DNA of 64,000 nucleotides, from assembly GCA_965199945.1 (NCBI GenBank), contig OZ241354.1, forward strand, positions 930,001-994,000, given 5' to 3'. Shown here piece after piece: positions 59,307 to 64,000 of the stretch. The notes under the pieces were generated by a model, which saw nothing but the letters and a program-made list of their open reading frames with translations, made no database searches and was not told where the DNA came from. Numbering within the stretch: the stretch's first letter is position 1; each line of letters opens with the position of its first letter. This DNA is from VXYL01 sp965199945. GTDB taxonomy: Bacteria; Pseudomonadota; Gammaproteobacteria; Pseudomonadales; Azotimanducaceae. The translations under genes were made by a program, and so were the position numbers.

Positions 59307-59505
59307 TCCTCAAGCGCCGCGAGCACGGCTTCAGCTTTTCAGGGCAACGCGAGTATCGCCGAGAGTCGTCGTCGGCCTCTTGCCGACTGCGGCGATCTCT
59401 CCAATTTGTGTGCGACATTCGCCATTGGCGCGCACATGCCGCGAGCCGTTCTCCATGATGGGCGCAAACATCCCACGGTGCGCCAACGGTGCTATGGTTT
59501 CCCGC

Positions 59506-60444
59506 ATGTCCACGCAACGCCAGGCCCAAGTCGCCCGGACGCCAGCGGAGCCCCTGCCGGAACCGCCTGCCTGGTGGGTGGCGGCGGACCAGGCCAACGG
59601 CACCGGCCTGCACTTCGGGTCGGCGGTGCGCGAGCCGTGGGACTACGTGCCGATGCCGCCCTTCGGCCTCGACGAAGACGGCTACCTGATCGACGATTCC
59701 ATGGGCCAGCACAGCAGGCATGCGGGACGGATGCTGGCCTACGGGCCGGCGCTGAAGGAGCGCTACCGTGGGCGCGGCGGCTATGTTGGCGTGGACCTGT
59801 TCATGCCGTATGTGAAGGGCAGCCCCGGCAAAACGGTTGCGCCGGACCTGTTCGTGGCGCTGGCGGCGAAGGAAGACGAGGATCGGTCTTCGTACAAGCT
59901 GTGGGAGGAACCGGCGCCGGACTTCGTGCTGGAGGACCTCTCCCCCGCCAACTGGCGCCGCGACGCAGTGGACAAGCGCGTGCTGTACCAGCGCTTTGGC
60001 GTGCGCGAGTACTTCATGTTCGACGAGACCGCCAAGCGCCTGCGCGACGATTCGGGTGCGCGGCTCGGCGTGCCGCTGGTTGGCTACCGGCTGTGCGATG
60101 GCGAATACCAGCGCGTGCCCGCCAACGACGCCGGGCGGCTGCCGAGCAAAGCGCTGGGGCTGGAGCTTTGCGTCCGCGACGGACTGGTGCGCTTCTACGA
60201 TCCGGCGACCGGCGAATATCTGCGCACTTTCCACGAATCCGAAGCGCAAATACGCGAATCCGAAGCGCAAGCAGTGGAAGAGCGCATCCGACGGGAGGCG
60301 GCGGAGCGACGCGCCGAGTCCGCAGAACAACGCGCGGAAGTGGAAGCACAACGTCTCAGCGCAGAACAAGCGAAAACTGCCGCGGCGCTGGCCCGAGTCG
60401 CCGCGCTGGAAGCCGAACTGAGAGCGCAACGCGACTCGGACTGA
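59506..60444 (+). CDS. Uma2-family nuclease-like protein with coiled coil
   Basis: 312 residues. Uma2/DUF820 PD-(D/E)XK-type core: VGVDLFMPYVKGSPGKTVAPDLFVAL, LWEEPAPDFVLEDLS, DKRVLYQRFGVREYFMFD. The last 70 residues are a heptad-like, Glu/Ala/Arg-rich coiled coil (AERRAESAEQRAEVEAQRL). The family is abundant in cyanobacteria and some other lineages; in vivo role unknown. Start fixed at MSTQRQAQ. A minus-strand frame on the same DNA is a shadow. Confidence 0.75.
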   Translation: MSTQRQAQVARTPAEPLPEPPAWWVAADQANGTGLHFGSAVREPWDYVPMPPFGLDEDGYLIDDSMGQHSRHAGRMLAYGPALKERYRGRGGYVGVDLFMPYVKGSPGKTVAPDLFVALAAKEDEDRSSYKLWEEPAPDFVLEDLSPANWRRDAVDKRVLYQRFGVREYFMFDETAKRLRDDSGARLGVPLVGYRLCDGEYQRVPANDAGRLPSKALGLELCVRDGLVRFYDPATGEYLRTFHESEAQIRESEAQAVEERIRREAAERRAESAEQRAEVEAQRLSAEQAKTAAALARVAALEAELRAQRDSD

Positions 60445-60521
60445 CCGACGCCGCCTCCGGCACGGGGCTGTCGAACTCGCTCGTGCCGGCGCCCCTATCT
60501 GCTTAACGCCCGCACGCATTC

Positions 60522-61046
60522 TCAATCGGTCGGCGCTTTCTCCACCACGCCGCACGCGATGCGGCCGCCGGCGCCGCCGATGGGCTGGCTGATGTGGTCG
60601 TCGGGATTGGCGTGGACGACCACTGCGGCGCCGTCTTCGTCAAGCAGCGCCGGCTCGTCGTCGGCGCTGGACTCGACGGCGATGCGCGTGGTGTAGAACT
60701 CCGCCTTGGCTGTGCCGTCGGCGGCGACGTAGAGGTTCGGCAGGTCGCCGCTGTCCGGCCCGTCGGGATGGCGCAGGCCGTGCTTGGCGCCGCCCGGGTT
60801 CACATGTCCCTTCGCCGCCGTGAAGTCCGGGCTGCATTCGCCGACCGCGTGCAAATGGATGCCGTGGGGGCCGGGGGGCAGGCCATGCGCGTCCACGGCC
60901 ACGATGACGCCGTGCGGCGCTTGATGGAAGGCCACGGTGCCGACGCTGCCGCCCTGGGCGTCCACCAGCTGCGCCACGGCTTCTGCCGCCGCGGATGACA
61001 CGGCGCACGACGCCGCGCCGAGAGCAATTGCCGTTCGCAGTTTCAT
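60522..61046 (-). CDS. sodC: periplasmic Cu/Zn superoxide dismutase
   Basis: 174 residues with signal peptide (KLRTAIALGAASCAVSSAAA). Copper/zinc ligands and disulfide Cys in HGIHLHAVGEC, GHVNPGGAKHGLRHPDGPDSGDLPN, VVVHANPDDH, and the second Cys plus arginine in GGRIACGVV. Dismutates superoxide in the periplasm. Convergent with the Uma2 gene. Confidence 0.92.
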   Translation of the reverse strand: MKLRTAIALGAASCAVSSAAAEAVAQLVDAQGGSVGTVAFHQAPHGVIVAVDAHGLPPGPHGIHLHAVGECSPDFTAAKGHVNPGGAKHGLRHPDGPDSGDLPNLYVAADGTAKAEFYTTRIAVESSADDEPALLDEDGAAVVVHANPDDHISQPIGGAGGRIACGVVEKAPTD

Positions 61047-61142
61047 CGCACTTCCCTCGAATCACGCACTGTGGCGCCGATCATAGCCCGAGTGCCGGGG
61101 CTGGCGAGACCGCCAAGTTTCCTGTTCCCAAAGCCTGGCCAC

Positions 61143-62609
61143 TCAGCCTTGGCGTTCCTGGCGGGTCGCTTCGAGTTCCGTGCGCAGATCGACGATGCGC
61201 TGATCCAGGCTCGCGTGCAGCCGATTGTCGGCCGGGTCGGCCAAGCGGCTCGCGTAGTCCAGGTGCTGGATGGCCATCTGGTAGGCGCCGATCAGGGCGT
61301 AGTATTCGGCGCGGGCGCGATGCACGCCGATGGTGTCGCCGGCCAGGCCAGCGGTTTCCGCCAGCAGTTCCCACACGTCGATGTCTTCGCGGTTGGCGCG
61401 CACGTGCCGCCACAGCAGATCGACCGTCTCCCCGTGGCGGCCGGCGCCGTTCAAGGCCAAGGCGTAGAGATGCGTCAGGGGTTCGTTGCCCGGATTGATG
61501 GACAGGTGGCGCTCGAGCAGGGCGATGGCCTCGCCGTGGCGCTCGGCGCCGATCAGCAGCTCCGCGAACGACGCCGTGAGCAGCAGGCTCGAGGGATTGT
61601 CCCGAACGAGCACCCGGGCCGCGTCCACGGCGTTTTCCGCATGGCCGTCGGCGGCCAGCGCAACGGCGATGGCGTAGATGTCCGCGTCGTCGCCGCCGCT
61701 GCGGGCGCGCGCTTCCGCCAAGGCCCGAGCGGGCGTCGGCGCGTAGTGGATCTGCGCCCGGGCGCGCATGAGCTGGTAGTCCAATGACGCCGGCACATCG
61801 CGGCTTGGGAAGCGCTCCGCTTGATTGCGGGCGTCGGCGATGCGCGTCTCGGTCAAGGGGTGGGTGAGCAGAAACTCCGGCGGCCGGTCGTCGAAGCGAA
61901 AGGCGCGCTGCATGCGCTCGAACATGCGCGCCATGCCGTCTGGGTCCAGCCCCGCCTGGGCCAGCGTGTTCAGGCCGATGCGGTCGGCCTCCTGCTCCCG
62001 GGAGCGGCTGAAGCGCAGCCCCTTGTCCTGGATCAGCGCTTGCGTGCCGGCAGCCGCGGCCATGCCCGCGTCGCCGCCGCCGGCTGCGGCGATGGCGATG
62101 GACGCCAACATGCCGGCCAGCATCCACGGCGTCATGCTGCGCTGCGCTTCGATGCCGCGGGCGTAGTGGCGCTGGCTCAAGTGCGCCAGTTCGTGCGCGA
62201 TCACGCCGGAGTATTCGCTTTCGTCGCGGGCGTAGAGGAAGAGGCCGAGGTTGATGCCGACGACGCCGCCGGCGACGGCGAAGGCGTTGATGCGCGGACT
62301 GTCGATGAGCACGGTGCGCAGCGCCACGTCCGTGAGACCGGACTTCTCCGCCAGGCGGTGGACGTTGTTGTGGACGTAGTACTTGAGGATCGGGTCGCCG
62401 ACGGTGCGCGCCTGGGCGCGGATCTGCTTCAAGGCGGCAAGCGCCAGCTCGCGTTCCGCCGCCGGCGAGACGAGCGCCGACGAGCCGTCGCCCAAAGACG
62501 GCAGCGTGGAGGCCGTGGCGAGGGAGTCCGCGCCCCAGACGGGGCCGAAGACGGCCGCGCAGAAGGTACACGCGGCAGCAGCCAGCGACCGGGGAAACGC
62601 GCGGATCAC
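61143..62609 (-). CDS. M48 metalloprotease with TPR domain (BepA-like)
   Basis: 488 residues from GTG. Signal peptide (AFPRSLAAAACTFCAAVFGPVWGA), M48 peptidase with zinc motif VIAHELAHLSQRH (HELAH) and third ligand in SREQEADRIGL, then TPR-like helices to the C terminus (HGEAIALLERHLSINPGN, ETVDLLWRHVRANRED). Periplasmic BepA degrades or assists assembly of outer-membrane proteins such as LptD. The frame continues upstream without a start or family sequence, so the GTG before the signal peptide is chosen. Confidence 0.87.
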   Translation of the reverse strand: MIRAFPRSLAAAACTFCAAVFGPVWGADSLATASTLPSLGDGSSALVSPAAERELALAALKQIRAQARTVGDPILKYYVHNNVHRLAEKSGLTDVALRTVLIDSPRINAFAVAGGVVGINLGLFLYARDESEYSGVIAHELAHLSQRHYARGIEAQRSMTPWMLAGMLASIAIAAAGGGDAGMAAAAGTQALIQDKGLRFSRSREQEADRIGLNTLAQAGLDPDGMARMFERMQRAFRFDDRPPEFLLTHPLTETRIADARNQAERFPSRDVPASLDYQLMRARAQIHYAPTPARALAEARARSGGDDADIYAIAVALAADGHAENAVDAARVLVRDNPSSLLLTASFAELLIGAERHGEAIALLERHLSINPGNEPLTHLYALALNGAGRHGETVDLLWRHVRANREDIDVWELLAETAGLAGDTIGVHRARAEYYALIGAYQMAIQHLDYASRLADPADNRLHASLDQRIVDLRTELEATRQERQG

Positions 62610-62813
62610 GGCAAGGCAACTCCGGCGAGAAGGGATTGTTCGGCCATCATACCGCTTGAGACCAGTACGCAGCGCCGGCGTTCGGGTGGGGATCAAGAAG
62701 AACGCTCGCCCGTCCATCGACGGGAGCGCAGGCCGGGGGTGGCGCGCCGCCCGCCCAACTGCCCACGCGCCGCGCTGTGGCAGAATCGCGCTTTCTTCGC
62801 CGGATGCCCGCCC

Positions 62814-63977
62814 TTGACGCTGCCGACACCGCCGACGCTGCACAGCAAGCTGCCGGACGTCGGCACGACGATCTTCACCGTGATGACCCGGCTTGCCGCC
62901 GACGAAGGCGCCGTCGATCTCTCCCAGGGCTATCCGGATTTCGACGGGCCGGCGGCGCTCCTGGAGCGCGTTGGCCACCACGCCGCGCACGGTCGCAACC
63001 AGTACCCGCCCATGGCCGGCATCGAACCGCTGCGCGAGGGCATCGCGGCCAAGGTCGCGGCGCTCTATGGCCTGTCGGCGGACCCCGCCACCGAGGTCAC
63101 CGTCACGTCCGGCGCCACCGAGGCGTTGTTCTGCGCGATCACGGCGGTGATCCGCCCGGGCGACGAAGCCATCGTCTTCGACCCCTGCTACGACTCCTAC
63201 GAACCCGCCGTGACCCTCGCCGGCGGCGTCTGCCGCCACATTCCGACCACGGCGCCGGACTTCCGCATCGACTGGGACCACGTGCGCGACGCCGTGGGGC
63301 CGAAGACGCGGCTACTGATCGTGAACACGCCGCACAATCCCACCGGCGCGGTGTGGAGCGAAGACGACATCGACGGCCTGCGCGGCGCGGTGGCTGGGCG
63401 CGACATCTTCCTCGTGGCGGACGAAGTCTACGAGCACATCCTGTTCGACGGGCGCCGGCACGTCAGCCTGATGCGCTACCCGGACCTCTTCGCGCGCAGC
63501 TTCGTCGTGTCGTCCTTCGGCAAGACCTACCACGTCACCGGCTGGAAGGTCGCCTACTGCGTCGCGCCCAAGGCGCTCAGCGCCGAGTTCCGCCGGGTGC
63601 ATCAGTTCGTCACCTTCACCACGGCGGCGCCGCTGCAATACGCGCTGGCCGACTTCCTCGCCAGCGCTCCCCGCCACCACGACCAGCTGGCCGCCTTCTA
63701 CCAAGCCAAGCGCGACCTGTTCTGCAGCCGCCTGCGGGATTCCAGACTGCGCCTGTCGCCGTCGCCGGGGACGTTCTTCCAGCTGGTGGACTACAGCGCC
63801 GTCAGCAACGAGCCGGACGTCGACCTCGCGCGGCGTTGGACGGTCGAGGAGAAGATCGCGTCCATTCCCGTTTCGGTCTTCTACAAGGATCCGCCGAAGC
63901 AGAGCTACCTCCGCTTCTGCTTCGCCAAAGAGGACGCCACACTGGAACGGGCGGCGGCGATTCTGTCGCGGCTGTGA
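62814..63977 (+). CDS. PLP aminotransferase, YbdL/methionine-aminotransferase type
   Basis: 387 residues from TTG. Fold I class I/II aminotransferase: VDLSQGYPDFDGP, VTSGATEALFCAI, NTPHNPTGAVW, DEVYEHILFDG, PLP lysine in SSFGKTYHVTGWKVAY, C-terminal arginine in SYLRFCFAKED. The SQGYPDF and HVTGWK segments fit the YbdL/kynurenine-aminotransferase-like group acting on methionine, glutamine or aromatic 2-oxo acids. The upstream frame has no better start. A possible -10 (CAGAAT) lies at 62781-62786. Divergent from the M48 gene. Confidence 0.86.
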   Translation: MTLPTPPTLHSKLPDVGTTIFTVMTRLAADEGAVDLSQGYPDFDGPAALLERVGHHAAHGRNQYPPMAGIEPLREGIAAKVAALYGLSADPATEVTVTSGATEALFCAITAVIRPGDEAIVFDPCYDSYEPAVTLAGGVCRHIPTTAPDFRIDWDHVRDAVGPKTRLLIVNTPHNPTGAVWSEDDIDGLRGAVAGRDIFLVADEVYEHILFDGRRHVSLMRYPDLFARSFVVSSFGKTYHVTGWKVAYCVAPKALSAEFRRVHQFVTFTTAAPLQYALADFLASAPRHHDQLAAFYQAKRDLFCSRLRDSRLRLSPSPGTFFQLVDYSAVSNEPDVDLARRWTVEEKIASIPVSVFYKDPPKQSYLRFCFAKEDATLERAAAILSRL

Positions 63978-64000
63978 TGGGGTCGGAGGACGCTCGGCGC

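Noticed and set aside
1..64000. CRISPR arrays, rRNA, tRNA
   Set aside because: No regularly spaced repeats and no recognisable RNA gene sequence were seen on either strand by reading; small RNAs cannot be excluded.

Overview
The window is high-G+C chromosomal DNA from what is most likely a gammaproteobacterium. The argument is gene order: coaBC-algC-argB-slmA and lptM-lysA-dapF-DUF484-xerC are both arrangements typical of that class, and SlmA, LptM and DUF484 are largely gammaproteobacterial families. Species cannot be named from the sequence. No rRNA, tRNA, CRISPR array, integrase or replication origin was seen.

Layout. Positions 1-24600 are mostly housekeeping and metabolism: a small cysteine-rich secreted protein, a DUF3108 protein, the slmA/argB/algC/coaBC block (minus strand), ilvB-ilvH-ilvC (plus), an esterase, a diiron-type HD protein, asnB and a glycosyltransferase, then the lysine/peptidoglycan block with xerC, a membrane-anchored sulfatase, a haloalkane dehalogenase, a DsbA-like protein and a metallo-beta-lactamase-fold hydrolase.

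Positions 24567-55026 form a defence/mobile island. In order it holds: a type IIG restriction-modification enzyme between 78-bp direct repeats; two unrelated AAA/DUF4143 ATPases, each with a start codon at or beside an inverted repeat with an 11-nt spacer; two almost identical IS3-family elements that each split an open reading frame (target duplications ATT and GAC); remnants of a PLD-type protein and of a MNT/HEPN pair; a DprA-like/phosphoribosyltransferase pair with a one-base frameshift in the second gene; a DUF1156 DNA methyltransferase and, 1.8 kb away, the deleted remnant of a second copy; a compact operon of ubiquitin-like protein, E2-like protein, JAB-E1 fusion and DUF2971 protein; and a minus-strand operon of a DUF499 ATPase, a small accessory protein and two tandem AAA-ATPase/PD-(D/E)XK proteins. 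The ubiquitin-like operon is visibly poorer in G+C than its surroundings (hand count about 47% for 46621-46800, against 70% for 54001-54060), so it probably arrived separately and lies between the DUF1156 and DUF499 parts of another system.

Positions 55027-64000 return to ordinary chromosome: a promoter, a 22-codon (21-residue) leader-like frame and a hairpin upstream of a heterodimeric ABC exporter, a Uma2-type nuclease-like protein, a periplasmic Cu/Zn superoxide dismutase, an M48/TPR periplasmic protease and a PLP aminotransferase.

The strongest candidate for an under-described system is the four-gene ubiquitin-like operon (44445-47643). It has E1, E2, deubiquitinase and modifier modules plus a possible effector, and a modifier whose C terminus has no di-glycine.
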